This document shows positions 1 to 11,253 of a stretch of 64,000 nt of DNA, piece after piece. Positions within the stretch are counted from its first letter, which is position 1; each line of letters begins with the position of its first letter. A program made the position numbers and the translations under genes. Origin of the DNA: Lucinisca nassula (lineage: Eukaryota; Mollusca; Bivalvia; Lucinida; Lucinidae); NCBI GenBank assembly GCA_963580285.1, contig OY757013.1, positions 155,299,900 to 155,363,899 on the forward strand, read 5' to 3'. The notes under the pieces are model-generated. The model was not told where the DNA came from, searched no databases, and worked only from the letters and a program-made list of their open reading frames with translations.

Positions 1-105
1 GCGTATTTTCGTGATGTTTCGGCGGTAAAATTTAATATGGTACATGTATCTGTATAGGCGAGTTTTCGTGATGTTACACGAACTTGTTAGTCTGATGTTT
101 TCACT
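1..105. mobile_element. MITE A right-arm fragment and MITE B end fragment
   Basis: Positions 1-16 and 60-76 both read like the MITE A end (…TTTTCGTGATG), with the TTCGGCGGTAAA-type right arm between them. Positions 77-105 resemble an outer end of MITE B (ACGAACTTGTTAG). The window edge cuts the copy, so its full extent is unknown. Confidence 0.6.
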
Positions 106-147
106 GTATATGGCCTTGTGATTTGCCAGAAGATAGGCCATATAATA

Positions 148-408
148 GCGCCCAACCCATAGGGGCTTGGAGTAATAGATTCTGCTACATGTTGCTTTCA
201 CACAGAGATGAAACCGACCTCAAAGGAACACTGCAAAGTAGTGCGTTTCGGACCGTCCCTGCATATTAACCCTGTTGGTTTGTTTGGACTGTAGGGCTTG
301 AGATGCCATTGCATCTTAATGTCGGGTAAAATACCTGCAAAATTGGAAGCAACGTCATCAAAATGACCTAAGGGCGTAAAACTGCAATTCAAACAAAACA
401 AACAAAAA
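148..408 (+). mobile_element. SINE family C copy
   Basis: This is a diverged copy of a roughly 300-bp SINE-like repeat seen ten times in the window. Shared landmarks are a head near GGGGCTTGGAG, the block CTTGAGATG…CATCTTAATGTCGGGTAAA, AAAATGACCTA, and a tail of CAAA units. The central block with the GCCTGCCCAGG motif is poorly preserved here. The head has no clear tRNA promoter boxes, so its RNA polymerase III origin is unproven. Confidence 0.75.
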
Positions 409-457
409 TATAATACACTGTTTGCCGTTTTACATTTTGTCGCGAAATTAAGGAAAG

Positions 458-612
458 TTTGTTTGTTTGTTTGTTTTGGAGTTTAACAGCCTAGTCAACA
501 CTATTTTAGGTCATTTTTGAGCCGGTTAGTTTACCTATCCACAATTCTCTTGGGCTTATACTTAAGCGGTTAGCCAGTACAGTTAACATTCTTGCGCCAG
601 AGAAATTAAGGA
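458..612 (-). mobile_element. SINE family D, 5'-truncated
   Basis: On the minus strand this is the 3' half of the tRNA-derived SINE family D. It carries the CCGCTTAAG block, the AAAATGACC block and a CAAA-repeat tail, which reads as GTTTGTTTGTTTG on the plus strand. The tRNA-like head present in the copies at 27303 and 32851 is missing. Confidence 0.75.
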
Positions 613-696
613 GATAAGATACGCTTTAATCATATCAAACCAGTTTACCTACATGTACATGTATATAACTATTGTCCGTTTGACTTTTAACCATGC

Positions 697-974
697 CATT
701 ATGAAAACTCACCTATACAAATACATTGTAAACATTTCCATCGTAAAAAACACAAAGTTTTAAGATGAAAAAGTGTGATATTTTTCTTATTTCTGCTCAA
801 AATATAGGAACCCACCTGTTAGAACCGTCTCATAGAGGTGGTTCTAACGAGTAACCACAATCTATATCTTAGAGCATAAATAAGACAATTAAAGTTTACT
901 CCTGTGACCCCCAGTTTACAATATAAAAATGGGGTTCAAGGGGTTCAAAACTATATAGGTGTGTTTTCGTGATG
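697..974 (-). mobile_element. MITE A copy
   Basis: This full-length copy is reversed, running from CATTATGAAAACTCACC to …TTTTCGTGATG. The central hairpin at about 800-880 pairs GTTAGAACCGTCTC with the right-hand GGTTCTAACGAG. Several stem positions have decayed, so it looks older than the copies at 13164 and 50374. Confidence 0.85.
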
Positions 975-1039
975 GTACGGTATAACAACAAGTCCTTTCA
1001 ATCCGGATTTGGTTTAAAATAGTTCTATAACCGTACAAG

Positions 1040-1200
1040 TGAGTGAGTGAGTTTTAGTTTTACGTCCCACGAACAGCTAAGGTCATACGGAGACGGGACC
1101 TCGGTTTAAAGACCCATCCGAAAGTTTGGAGAAGCCAGGGATCGATCCTGCGATCCCTGGTTTACAATGCGAGTAGCGTAACCACTGCACCACGGAGGCC
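1040..1200 (-). mobile_element. tRNA-derived SINE (family E)
   Basis: Read on the minus strand, the element starts with a tRNA-like head. It has an A-box-like TGGTGCAGTGGTTAC and a B-box-like GGATCGATCCC. The body contains a CGGATGGGTCTTTAAACCGAG block and the element ends in a short ACTCACTCAC tail. The head and tail mark a tRNA-derived SINE, not a working tRNA gene. Confidence 0.75.
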
Positions 1201-1309
1201 CTCTATAATCGTACGATGAAACATCTATGCGACATGGCGCACTCTTTTAAATTTCGAAAACGGTACATATTCCGATGAATGTTTGCGATAGTTTCTTAGG
1301 TATACTCAA

Positions 1310-1510
1310 AATATACACTGTATGGGGGGGGGGGGTTGAGGCAAAGTAGACCACTGAGGTGTCCGACTGTTGAACGAGACCTGCTGATACGGTGGGGGGG
1401 GGGGGTGCTATCTCTTCTATCTCTTTTCTCCCTTTCTCTGTGAGACTATACAAAATGACCCACAAGGATTGACGTGTCGTTATACACGTACCCCAATCAA
1501 TCAATCAATA
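1310..1510 (+). mobile_element. SINE-like repeat (family J)
   Basis: This segment resembles 36880-37135. Both contain GACCTGCTG, a pyrimidine-rich CTCTTTTCTC stretch, AAAATGACC and a GGACGTG-type motif, and both end in AATCAAT units. The repeated tetranucleotide tail suggests a retroposed element. Two G-runs of about 10 bases (near 1325 and 1393) interrupt it. Confidence 0.5.
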
Positions 1511-1668
1511 ATGAAAACATAGGTTGTGAGTAATCGTTAGAGCCGTACTTTTGCTCTCGACCTTACATACTATGCAGAAAACAAAGAATCCACAACCTAT
1601 GCAGAACACAAAGAATTCCCATATAAGGCTGTAAACCCAAGTCTTCTCTATTCTGCTCCAAGACGTAA

Positions 1669-1919
1669 CATCACGAAAACACGCCTATATAACTTTGACC
1701 CCCTCCAACCCCACTTTTATATAGAAAAACTGGGGTTTAGAGGGGTAAACCTTATTTTTCTTATTTCTGCTCTAAAATGTAGATTGTGGGTACTCGTTAG
1801 TACCCACACTCTATATTTTGAGCAGAATTAAGAAAAATATCACAATTTTTCATCTAAAAATTTGCATTTTTTTGGCGAATAAGGTAACATTTTATTTGTA
1901 TAGGCGTGTTTTCGTAATG
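1669..1919 (+). mobile_element. MITE A copy lacking the hairpin tip
   Basis: Its ends are CATCACGAAAACACGCC and GGCGTGTTTTCGTAATG. The outer stem (GATTGTGGGTACTCGTTAG against TACCCACACTCTATA) is present. The inner stem ACCGCCTC…GAGGCGGT and one flanking half are missing, which leaves a shorter palindrome than in other copies. Confidence 0.88.
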
Positions 1920-2730
1920 AGGTGTCGGCGTTCTTTGGAGTGAATATAAGAGAAATATTGAAAATTTTCACTGAAAAAAAATGTTGGTTTTGGGCATACG
2001 AAAAATTTAATACATCGCATGGATGTGTGATCCTGGTGCAATTTGTAGTAATAGACTTCGTTCTAATAAATCAAAACCAGAAAGCTTTACTTGTCAGTTA
2101 GTTATAGCAGCAGTCTTACCATTTTATTAAATATCAGATTCAGTGTAGTTTAAAAGATTATAGTTAAGCTTCTCTGATGATTATATCTTGAATGCAATTC
2201 TTGCAAGAGCATTATGCTGGCATTAAGGATTTTAAATAAAAGTTTTGTTGCTATAACTTGTAACATCTACATTCAGTGTAAGATCAGTCAATTGCTTTTG
2301 GATGAGGTTTGATGGATTTTAAAGAGCATATGCTAAAAATACGTCCTTTCCGAATCTCGGACCGAGTGCATAAAGTAGACACGCGTAAGATATCGTAGAA
2401 ATTTTGGCAGGAAAATTGATTAATTTCGAGTTTAATACCTAAGCATTTTCCTGATAAAGGACTAACGGCCTCAAAAGTGCTTTTTCTTCAAAATCCTTAA
2501 TTGTGACAGACAGTTTTTCCAGAACATGCACATTAGATGTGTTGTTCACCAATTCCATTCATACATTGCTTGTAGCGTATGTATCCAGCGTATAAAGCAA
2601 TTATTAATAATAATAATAATGATGATGATCATTTTGCATGCGCTATACATGTTACACCATGACTATACATCATTCGATCATAAGTACGCCGTACACCCGC
2701 TTTATGCACTCTAAATTGAAGACGGTCGTA
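1920..2730. other. No recognisable gene or repeat
   Basis: I see no coding signal or recognised repeat here beyond a short AAT/GAT microsatellite at about 2602-2629. The sequence is AT-rich and looks intergenic. Confidence 0.5.
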
Positions 2731-3034
2731 CCCCGCCCCCGCCCATCGGGGCTGGGAGAAATAGATTGGGCTGCACGCTGCTTCCACGCAGAGCTAATAC
2801 CGAGCGCACATGAGTACTGGTAATCCGCTTAGAACGTCTAAGCCTGCCCAGGAAAATTGCTGCGAGTCGGCCAGTCCATGCTTATAAACCCTATTGGTTT
2901 CATTGGGCGGCAGGAATTGGAAGCCATTTCATCTCAATGTCGGGTAAAAGTCCTTCCACAAAATTGGAAGCAACGTCTCCAAAATGACCTAAATAGTGTT
3001 GACGGGGACGTTTAACCTCATTCAAACAAACAAA
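2731..3034 (+). mobile_element. SINE family C copy, near full length
   Basis: All landmarks of family C are in order: GCCCATCGGGGCT, GATTGGGCTGCACG, CCGCTTAGAACG, GCCTGCCCAGG, ACCCTATTGGTTTCATTGGG, CATCTCAATGTCGGG, TCCAAAATGACCTA, TTGACGGGGACGT and an ACAAACAAA tail. Confidence 0.88.
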
Positions 3035-3069
3035 AGACAATCGTACTTTTGAATTGTTTGTGCATACGC

Positions 3070-3215
3070 TCGTAGCCGGACATGTGAGACGCCAAGTTCT
3101 GCAACGGAAGGTCATGTGGTTTTTCTCCGGGTACTTCGATTTTCGCCCACCTCTGACTAACGATCGGCTCGATATGAGTGAAATGATCTTGAAACGGTTG
3201 CAAAACCAAACAAAA
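3070..3215 (+). mobile_element. SINE family E' body fragment
   Basis: This matches, in the opposite orientation, the body of the tRNA-derived SINE at 46287-46525. Shared blocks include GTGAGACGCCAAGTTCTGCA, CGGAAGGTCA and TTTTTCTCCGGGTAC. No tRNA-like head is present here. Confidence 0.7.
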
Positions 3216-3932
3216 CACACCACCACGTTCGTAGCCAACGCCGGTGTGAACTACGCCTCCTTTTTGCACTCGGTCGCTGTTGCATTACGACAATAAAAAA
3301 ACAATGTGTTTATTTTGGTCTGCAAATTATTATTATCATATATATCGTCGCTGCTATTTAAGAAGTAACAGCTCTAGCAATGATTTGTTGAGTAATATAT
3401 CACTGTTTGAAGGTAAGTTGTAAGGTTAATCAAATCACGAGCGCAATACGCGTGTGATTTATCTACTTGCAACTGTCCGACAACCTGTGATATGATACTC
3501 AACAAGTCACGCGATAGAGTTGATCTATTTCGATTCTAACACACTGAAAGTCGACTAAATGTTGTTGTTTCCGTCATATTCTCTCAACATTCCGCCATTG
3601 TTTGAAAAAATCCCGCCAATATGTTTGAATGTAGCACATGCATTTACCTGTTTTACTTTGTGCGTGAAAAAGCCATTACACCGCCTAACGTCAAGGGAAC
3701 GAGCGATGACGTCGCAAAATGTCATAAAACGCCGGCTCTACGCGGCATGCGTTTTCGCCTAATGTCTTGTCACTCAATATATCACCGGATTTAACAATTG
3801 GCTATAGGCGGCCAGTGTTAAAAAGTGGATAACGCCATGTCATAAAATGACCACATATTGTTGCTGATGCGTTACGTCATGACGTCGTCTTTTACAACCC
3901 TGTGGTTTATATTGAAATTCTTAGGTAAATAG
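3216..3932. other. No recognisable gene
   Basis: There is no supported gene. A loose inverted relation exists between the TTGTTGAGTAATATATCA region (near 3385) and TGATACTCAACAAGT (near 3492), but it is too diverged to define an element. Confidence 0.45.
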
Positions 3933-4040
3933 AAGTGGAGGCAATAATCAGGAATCGATTCAATCAACCCACAGCTCCCATCAGAGACACCAAAGGGAAA
4001 GAAACACAAACATGAAACAACAGACCTAATGAAAACATCA
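3933..4040 (-). mobile_element. 3' tail fragment of retroelement P
   Basis: Read on the minus strand, this is the terminal part of a recurring retroelement 3' end (see 29205-29950). Markers are the reversed GATTCCTGATTATTGCC end, GGTGTCTCTGATGGGAGC and the TTTCCCTTTGG block. Confidence 0.7.
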
Positions 4041-4225
4041 ATAGATTATGGGTAGATATCGAAACATCAAACGATTATGGGTATAGTGTATCAACGACCT
4101 TTGAGAGTTCAAAGTTTAAGCGTGACGAGTCGATTCCATTTTTTAGGGGATGCAGGTTTCGGATACCTTTTTTTTCTCGGGATTTTAAAGATATAAATCA
4201 ATGTCAGTATAGTTTCTACCAAGAA

Positions 4226-4303
4226 GTCATGGTCGAGTGGTTAATGCGATGCACTGCGAGTCACACTAAAAATGTTTTTGGCGAGGGATCGAGTCCCAGT
4301 GAC
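4226..4303 (+). other. tRNA-like sequence (SINE head or tRNA pseudogene)
   Basis: The segment opens GTCATGGTCGAGTGGTTAA, like an A box, and closes AGGGATCGAGTCCC…GTGAC, like a B box and acceptor strand. An AAAAA/TTTTT variable arm suggests a class II (Leu/Ser) ancestor. The anticodon stem does not pair well and a T-rich tract follows directly, so a degenerate copy is more likely than a working tRNA gene. Confidence 0.5.
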
Positions 4304-4369
4304 ACATTTTTTTTTTTTTATATTTAATTTTGTTTCATTTTTATTTAATCTTTTTTTATGTTTTATGAC

Positions 4370-4640
4370 TGGTGGTCAATAAGTCGCGGGATCGATACCT
4401 GCCGGGGTCAGCAATATTCTTTCCCATGGCGATTAAGCATGAAATCTTTTCGATGGCCATTCCGTCCCTTCCGATGATTCAAGAAGGGCAGTTGTTAGTT
4501 TCTGGGGAAAGAATGTGCACTGTACTGGTTAACCGCTTACGTATAAGTTTGCCCAGGATAAGTGTGGATAAGTAAACTGACCGGCTAAAAAAGACATAAA
4601 TAGTGACGCCTTGGCCGTAAAAGCCCAATACAAACAAACG
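4370..4640 (+). mobile_element. SINE family D copy
   Basis: A partly decayed tRNA-like head has GGGATCGATACCTGCC as B box. It is followed by the family D body: ATTCAAGAAGGGCAG, TGTACTGGTTAACCGCTTA, TTGCCCAGG and a CAAACAAA tail. Confidence 0.8.
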
Positions 4641-4807
4641 AAACTCTTACATACTCATTTCAACAGCGCATTTGCCTTCACTGACGGCTGTGAACGTACG
4701 TTCAATCATAGTAACATTTTTGATAATACCTCTTGAATCCGAGCTACAACGATTCGCTTGTGCTCGTTCCATCCTTTCAATAAAACGAATATACATCTAA
4801 TGTGATG

Positions 4808-5098
4808 GCACCGCCCATCGGAGCTTGGAGAATTAGTTTGAGCTGCACGATGCTTTCAAGCGGATCTGAAACTAACGACACATGAGCAATGGTAAACCGC
4901 TTAGTAAGTCCGAACCTGCCCAGGCAAAGTGGTGCGGATTGGACTGAGTATATTTATTAAACCCGTTTAGTTTTATTGGGTGGCAGGGCTTGAGATGTCA
5001 TTTCATCTCAATGTCGGGTAAAAACCCCACACAACTGGAAGCAACTTCTCCAAACTTGACGGGGACAATAAACCTCAAATCAATCAAACAAACAAACA
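4808..5098 (+). mobile_element. SINE family C copy
   Basis: This is a near-full-length copy with head GCCCATCGGAGCTTGGAG, middle CCGCTTAGTAAG and CTGCCCAGG, 3' block TTGACGGGGACA and a CAAACAAACAAAC tail. Landmark order is the same as at 2731. Confidence 0.88.
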
Positions 5099-5148
5099 GC
5101 TCCTGTGCTCCAATTTTATAGGTACGAAAAAAATGTTAAGAAAAAGTA

Positions 5149-7628
5149 AAAACAAGAGGCCCATGGGCCACAATGCTCACCAGAGTACAGGGGCCCACTG
5201 CCCACTGGCAACAATGTATTTTAATTAACCATTGAAGCCCTGCTCCCAAGGCTGCTACAGATAAAATTTCGACCCAATCAGACTAGTGGTTTCAGAGATT
5301 TGATGTCGCTTGAAGACAACAGATGACAAATGACAATTTCGCATCTGTGGCAATAGGTCAAAAAGAACATTATTAAAGGAACATTCCTATGAATGAAAGT
5401 TTGACAAAATATCTTGAGAGGCATTAATGTCATTTTTTCAATTTTCCCCATTATAAGTCAATTGAAACTCTTAACTTGCCATAGCAAACAAACCAAAGAG
5501 CCAAATTTCATAAACCAGAGCTCAGGTGGGCACTGCCCAATGGAGCCCTGATTGGTGCCACTGAATGGGTCTTATAAAAAGGAACAGAGACATATATGGT
5601 TTAGCGGTTGGGATATGTATGGTACCTGAGACGTAAGGCCTTTTAAGCAATGGAGGGATTCGGGCATGGCAGATCACAGAAAAGCCAAAGATTGTTGTCA
5701 CTGAATATGTCTTATCATAAAGATCAAGAATATATATAGTTAAATGGTGGGGATCTGAACGGTTCTGAGATATGAGGCCCTTTTATGAAGTGGAAGGGAG
5801 AGAAATGGCCCCTGATGACCCCCCAAGACAGGGTTGACTGAATGTGTCTAATAACAATGAACAAGAATATATGCGATTATAGGATGGGGATTTGAATGGT
5901 TTCTGAGATCTACATGTATTATGAAGTGGAGTCTTATCATCAGGAACAAGAATATATATGGTTTAGGGGTGGGGATCTGAACGGTTTCTGAGATATATGG
6001 ATTTTTAATGAAGTAAAGGGGCTGTGGCATGGCCCGTGGCACACCGGGGGCCCCATGCTGGTGTCACTGTTTGCGTCTTATCAGAAGGAACAAGAATATA
6101 TATGGTTTAGGGGTGGGCTCTGAACAGTTTCTCAGATATATGGTCTTTTGTGAAGTCGAGGGGTGGAGTGTGGTCCGGGCACACCCTGGGTGACCTGACC
6201 CTAGGTTGGTGTCACTGAATGTGTCTTATGATAAGGAACAAGAAAATATATGGTTTTGGCGTGGGGATCTGTAAGGTTTCTGGAATATTTAGCCTTTTAG
6301 GAAGTGGAGGGGGTTGGGCATGGCCCCCGCACATCCTGGGGGACCCCCAAGTTGGTGTCACTGAATGCGACTTATCATAAGGAACAAGAATATACGGTTT
6401 AGTGGTGGGGATCTGTAAGGTTACTGGGATATTGGGCCTTTTATGAAGTGGAGGGGATGGGGCATGGCCCTCGCTTATCCCAGGGGGCCCCCAGGTTGGT
6501 GTCACTGAGTCCATCTTATCATAAGGAACAAAAGTATATATGGTTTAGGGGTGGGGATCTCAATGGTTTCTGAGATAAATGACATTTTATGAAGTGGAGG
6601 GGGTGGGGTATGTCCCCGGTCCATCCCGGGGGACCCCAAGGTTGGTGTCACTTAATGCACCTTAGCATAAGGAACAAGAATATATATAGTTTAGGGGTGG
6701 GGATCTGAATGGTTTCTGAGATAAATGGCATTTTATGAAATAGAGGGGGCAGGGCATGTCCCCGGCACATCCCGGGGTACCCCAAGGTTGGTGTCACTTA
6801 ATGCAAGTTATCATAAGGAACAAGAATATATGTGGTTAAGGGGTTGGGATCTATAAGGTTTCTGAGATATAAGGCATTTTATGAAGTGGAGGGGGCGGGG
6901 CATGGCCCGGCACAACCTAGGGCACCCCCAGGTTGACATAAAAGCATATGGCTGAGAGAAGTTTACTCAAGGAACATGTCTGTGTAAGTTTTGTCAAAAT
7001 ATCTGCAATGACTTGGCAGTAAATGCCATTTTTCAGTTTTCCCCGTTATAAGTCAATGGAAACTCTAAGTTGCCATAGCAACAAAACTAAAAGGCCAAAT
7101 TTCATAAAAAAACACAAAACCTGTAAAGGCAAATGAATATTTTCATGAAGTCTCAGCCTCCTAGAGCATATGGTTTCTGAGGAGATTATTTTTTAAGTAT
7201 TTTTTTTTCTATTTTTTGCATTTTGGTTTTCATGGCAACCAATAAAAATGAGCAGAAGGCCTAAAATCATAAGGCAGATAGTAGATTGCCTATGGAACAT
7301 TTCTATGCAAGTTTTGTCAAAATATCTGCAGAGGCTTGGCAGTAACTGCCATGTTTCTATTTTCTCCATTATAAGTCTATGGAAACTACAAGTTGCCATA
7401 GCAACCAAACTAATGAGCCGATTTTCATAAAAAAACACAAACTTTCAATCCCCCAGCCCAAAGATGCTACAGATAAAATTTGGGCCCAATCGGCCCAGTG
7501 GCTTCAGAGAAGATGTCCTTTGAAAATGTTGACGTCATAGGACAGACGACGACGACGACGCCGACGACGACGGACAACTGCCTATCCTATAAGCTCCCCC
7601 GGAGCCTTCGGCTCTGGTGAGCTAAAAA
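5149..7628 (+). mobile_element. Tandem-repeat-cored element 1
   Basis: The element runs from AACAAGAGGCCCATGGGCC (5150) to CTCTGGTGAGCTAAAA. Both ends carry GCTCACCAGAG in inverted orientation. Between them lie unique arms with an AAACTCTAAGTTGCCATAGCA block, a (GAC)n microsatellite at about 7545-7572, and a tandem array. The element at 22229-26186 is the same family reversed. No protein-coding capacity is visible, so it must be mobilised by another element. The layout resembles the bivalve 'pearl' elements as I recall them, but I could not compare sequences. Confidence 0.8.
5575..6935 (+). repeat. ~145-bp tandem array inside element 1
   Basis: About nine degenerate units repeat with a period near 145 bp. 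Each contains GGAACAAGAATATAT, GGTTTAGGGGTGGGGATCTG, GAGATATATGG, TTTTATGAAGTGGAGG and GGTTGGTGTCACTGAATG. GC-rich blocks (CCCGGGGGACCCC) vary most between units. Confidence 0.85.
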
Positions 7629-7631
7629 AAA

Positions 7632-7705
7632 CATCTGCCTAAGATTCGAACCCTAGATCTCCAAGATGGGAGACGTGTTACTAGACTGTCTCGACTGGTC
7701 GTTAA
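7632..7705 (-). other. tRNA-like fragment
   Basis: The minus strand contains a B-box-like GGGTTCGAATCT and an A-box-like stretch, directly abutting the end of element 1. The arms do not fold into a clean cloverleaf. It is probably a SINE head or tRNA pseudogene. Confidence 0.35.
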
Positions 7706-8025
7706 TCTGGTTAAACAGCGCGCAAGTTTAAGAATGAGACGGTAACTATCGCCAAGTGTAAAAAAATACCCACTGCAGGCGACTTACCTAAAACACGGAC
7801 GAGTCCAAAATTAAAAGTGCAGTCACGTCTCACTGCGTTTTGAAAGACTATAGATCTCGATGAGGCGATGATGAATAGAATCTTACACTCATGATCATTT
7901 CGTATGAAATTTATTAAACTCGCAAATGTATCGTTTCATAAATTTCATATTAAATCACCACTCATATAAGACCTATATTAATCACATAAGCGACGACAGG
8001 TTGAGGGAGGCTTATCTGAGCCTGT

Positions 8026-8300
8026 CATTACGATTACATAACCCTGTGACATCGTGCATTCTTTCACATCTCCAAAATGGCTACTTTCCCGATGAAAATA
8101 CATCGTATTTTTCTTGTTAAGAATGAGACTCAAACCATAGGTTGTGGGTGCTCGTTAGAACATGTACATGTACCCACAATACATGTATATGTTTTAAAGC
8201 AAAAATAAGGAACATTATGAAAAAGCCCGTAACCCTACTTTTCTTTATATAAAGTGGGATTAAGAGGGGTCTTCATTTCACGGTCTTGTTAACCTAACCT
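8026..8300 (-). mobile_element. MITE B copy, decayed
   Basis: Reversed subfamily B copy. It begins CATTACGATTACATA, has the B right arm CACATCTCCAAAATGGCTACTTT and the stem GGTTGTGGGTGCTCGTTAG. It ends near TTCACGGTCTTGTTAA. The right half of the hairpin is rearranged around ACATGTACATGTACCC. Confidence 0.75.
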
Positions 8301-8414
8301 GACGGCTGTTTACTGTTGATGCTTGTCAGAGCCTGTGCTGTTCACAGACATGTAGACGCGACTTAAGGGTATCTTCATACAAGACGGCATACGTCTAGTC
8401 GTATTAGTTGGTTG

Positions 8415-9057
8415 TATCACCATAACAAGTCCGTATCTGGCACCCGCCAATCAGGACTTAAAGAAATAGATAGGCTGCATGATGCTTCCATACAGAGCTG
8501 AAACTGACCGCACACGAGTACATGTAAACCGCTTAAAGGATCTTAGCCTGCCCAGGAGAAGCGATGCGAGTCGGACCTTCCATACCTATAAACCCTATAA
8601 GTTTCATTGGGCGACAGGGCTTGAGATGGCATTTCACCTCAATGTCGGGTACAAGTCCCACAAAATTGGAAGCAAGGTCTCCAAAATGACCTATATGTAC
8701 AGTGTTGACTGGGACGTTAATCCTCAAATTTAACAAACAAACAAACAAACAAAGTATGTGTGATGACTATCCCTCTAAACCACACTTGATATAGAGAAAA
8801 CCGGAGTTTACAGGGGCATACAATATTTTTTTCTTATTTCTGCTCCAACACACAGGTTGTGGAAAGTCGGTAGAATCGCCTCTATGAGGCGGCTCTAACG
8901 AGCACCCGGAACCGCCTCTATGAGGCGGCTCTAACGAGCACCCACCACATATTGTTGGTGTATAAATAAGAAATATACCACACCATTTTATCAGAAAAAT
9001 AATCGGTATTGCGATATGAAAGAATGAATCATGTCACACTGATGTCTTATCGTATTG
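8415..9057 (+). mobile_element. MITE B copy interrupted by a SINE
   Basis: The left end (TATCACCATAACAAGTCCGT) is separated from the rest of the element by a family C SINE at 8436-8750. The remainder has the CCCTCTAAACC arm, a central hairpin and the right end GATGTCTTATCGTATTG. The right half-stem (GAACCGCCTC…GAGCACCC) is present twice in tandem at about 8870-8945. Confidence 0.8.
8436..8750 (+). mobile_element. SINE family C copy inside MITE B
   Basis: Near-full-length SINE C with the usual landmarks and a CAAACAAACAAACAAAC tail. It lies in the left arm of the surrounding MITE B and so arrived later. A clear target-site duplication is not visible. Confidence 0.85.
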
Positions 9058-9191
9058 GTAATACGGTAACTTCTATGGGACAGTTTCTCGGTTTACTTTG
9101 CACACTGCAGTGGTAGTGATCGGTAATTGAACATATACAAAATGTGAAAGTGAGAGAACTGTTGGAAATGTAACATTGGTTCTTAGTTAAT

Positions 9192-9478
9192 CATCACGAA
9201 AACACGTCTATATACGTTTGGCCCCCTTGAACCCAATTTTCATACAGTAAAACTGGGGTTTACAGATGATAAACCTTATTTTTTTTCTGCTCTAAAATAT
9301 GGATTGTGGGTACTCGTTAGGTCCGCCTCGGTGAGGCGGTTCTAACGAGTACCCATAATCCATATTTTAAACAGAAATGAGAAAAATAACACAAATTTTC
9401 ATCTTAAAATTTTCTCTCTTTTTTTTCGGCGGTAAAGTTTACAATATAATGTATTTGTATAGGCGTGTTTTCGTAATG
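9192..9478 (+). mobile_element. MITE A copy
   Basis: A full copy from CATCACGAAAACACGTC to GGCGTGTTTTCGTAATG. The left arm has the small AACCCAATTTT…AAAACTGGGGTT hairpin. The central hairpin tip reads CCGCCTCGGTGAGGCGG, with its stem intact. Confidence 0.9.
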
Positions 9479-9485
9479 ACAAGGA

Positions 9486-9862
9486 TGTTCGGCAATGATC
9501 AGGAATCGATACAATTACAGTACCTCACATTATATGAACATGTCCGTGAAATAAACACCCCCTAAACCCAATTTTATTGAGAGAAAACAGGGGTTTACGG
9601 GGGTATACATTATTTTTCTTATTTCGGCTCCAAGACAATGAGGCGGTTCTAACGAGCACCCACAACCTATGTTGGTGGTATGAATAAGAAAAATATCACG
9701 GATTTTCATCAGAAAAGTAGCCATTTTGAAGATGTGAAGAAAGGCATTATGTCGCACGGATGTGTTATCGTAATAACATCACCAAAGGAAAGAACAACTT
9801 CACCATAATTAAAACGTAACGAGCGGAAAGCCGGTTTCTTTCCCGCAAAGTGGCCCAAAACG
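9486..9862 (-). mobile_element. Retroelement P 3' tail, split by MITE B
   Basis: GGCAATGATCAGGAATCGAT (9491) and the AGCGGAAAGCC / TTTCTTTCCCGC block (9820-9850) are two pieces of one reversed P 3' tail. A MITE B copy at 9528-9774 separates them. Confidence 0.7.
9528..9774 (+). mobile_element. MITE B copy
   Basis: The ends are CATTATATGAACATGTCCGTG and CACGGATGTGTTATCGTAAT. The arms and right side of the hairpin (GAGGCGGTTCTAACGAGCACCC, split by position) are present. The left half-stem is largely deleted, so the palindrome is incomplete. Confidence 0.82.
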
Positions 9863-9877
9863 GCAATTGAAGTTCGG

Positions 9878-10007
<130 letters not shown>

Positions 10008-10034
10008 ACTTGTCCCCAGTCCGAAGGGTCCGAC

Positions 10035-11225
10035 ATGGCTAACACAACGGACTTCGGCGACAGATCAATCGCGGATATAAACGATACAATCAAAAGTACG
10101 GCAGAGGAAACAACTAATAACGTGACAGAAACAATAATTCTCGACCCAGATGTAGAGGAATACCCTGCAGCAACGGCTGTTCCGATTGTATTTGCGCTGG
10201 TATTTCTTGTCGGTGTGATAGGAAATAGTACTCTGATATACACAGTTTTACGGAATAAGTCCATGAGAAACACACCGAACATTTTTGTTGTTAGTTTATC
10301 GGTCGGAGACCTGCTTTTACTGCTGTTCTCAGTTCCGTTCTCATCAACACTGTATACAATAACATCATGGCCATATGGGGAATTTATGTGTAATTTCAAT
10401 GAGTACATGCAAACAGTGTCTGTTGGAGTTTCGGTGTTCACTTTAACAGCTTTGAGTGGAGATCGTTATATCGCCATTGTACATCCGATGAGCAAACATA
10501 CGGGAAAGCCTCATATGATAACGATAATCACAGTCATTGGTATTTGGATTCTGTCTCTTGTCTTAGCTATTCCGGATGCTGTTACAAGTAAGCTGGAGTA
10601 CTATCCAGGTCGCCCAGTGCCGGGAGACGAAAATACTACACGACTGATAGCTATATGTGTTTTATACCCTTTTGAATTCCCCGAGTGGTACAAGAAAGGA
10701 CATTGTATGTTTAGGTTCTTTGTGTTCTTTTTGATACCGCTAGTTATTATTGGATTATTTTACGCCTTAATGGCACAAATTCTTATAGTGAGTAGTCGCG
10801 AAATGCCATGTGAGGCTACTAAAAATACAATGATGAACCAACAGCAGAAAAGACAGATTCAAGCCAGAATCAAAGTTGCCAAAGTTGTCCTCTCCTTTGT
10901 GCTTATTTTCGTAATATGTTGGCTTCCAAGACATATATACATTCTGTGGTATAATTATTCTACGGACGAATTTAACATGTTTTGGCATGTGTTTAAAATC
11001 ACAAGTTTTTGCCTGACCTACATTTACTCCTGCGTGAATCCGTACGCTCTGTACTTCCTAAGTAGCCAGTTCCGGAAGTATTATAACCGCTACCTATTCT
11101 GTTGCTGCCCTAAGTTTAAATACAGGGCTTTGGGCGCTGAACCATCGGTCATGTACAATTTCAACAGTGTAAGAGGTAGAAGTACAAGTCTTACTGGTGT
11201 TGTTCATTCTCAGTCGATGTGTTGA
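10035..11225 (+). CDS. Neuropeptide G-protein-coupled receptor, CCHamide/bombesin-receptor-like
   Basis: A class A (rhodopsin-like) receptor of 396 residues that should bind a peptide outside the cell and signal through a heterotrimeric G protein. Seven hydrophobic segments are visible, at about 49-72, 82-104, 118-146, 160-181, 226-252, 280-302 and 318-342. Family markers are GN at 63-64, D92 in segment 2, ECL1 SWPYG (111-115), C119 (pairing with a cysteine in loop 2, probably C208), SGDRY at 141-145, W171, CWLP at 295-298 and NPYALY at 335-340. CCC at 356-358 is a likely palmitoylation site. N-glycosylation sequons lie at N3, N16, N29 and N200. The stretch [17 protein letters not shown] and the SWPYG loop are typical of CCHamide and gastrin-releasing-peptide-type receptors. 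The start is the first ATG after the splice acceptor; there is no signal peptide, which is usual in this class. The exact ligand is inferred. Confidence 0.93.
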   Translation: MANTTDFGDRSIADINDTIKSTAEETTNNVTETIILDPDVEEYPAATAVPIVFALVFLVGVIGNSTLIYTVLRNKSMRNTPNIFVVSLSVGDLLLLLFSVPFSSTLYTITSWPYGEFMCNFNEYMQTVSVGVSVFTLTALSGDRYIAIVHPMSKHTGKPHMITIITVIGIWILSLVLAIPDAVTSKLEYYPGRPVPGDENTTRLIAICVLYPFEFPEWYKKGHCMFRFFVFFLIPLVIIGLFYALMAQILIVSSREMPCEATKNTMMNQQQKRQIQARIKVAKVVLSFVLIFVICWLPRHIYILWYNYSTDEFNMFWHVFKITSFCLTYIYSCVNPYALYFLSSQFRKYYNRYLFCCCPKFKYRALGAEPSVMYNFNSVRGRSTSLTGVVHSQSMC

Positions 11226-11253
11226 ATATTATTATTGTTGGAGTTACTCTTAT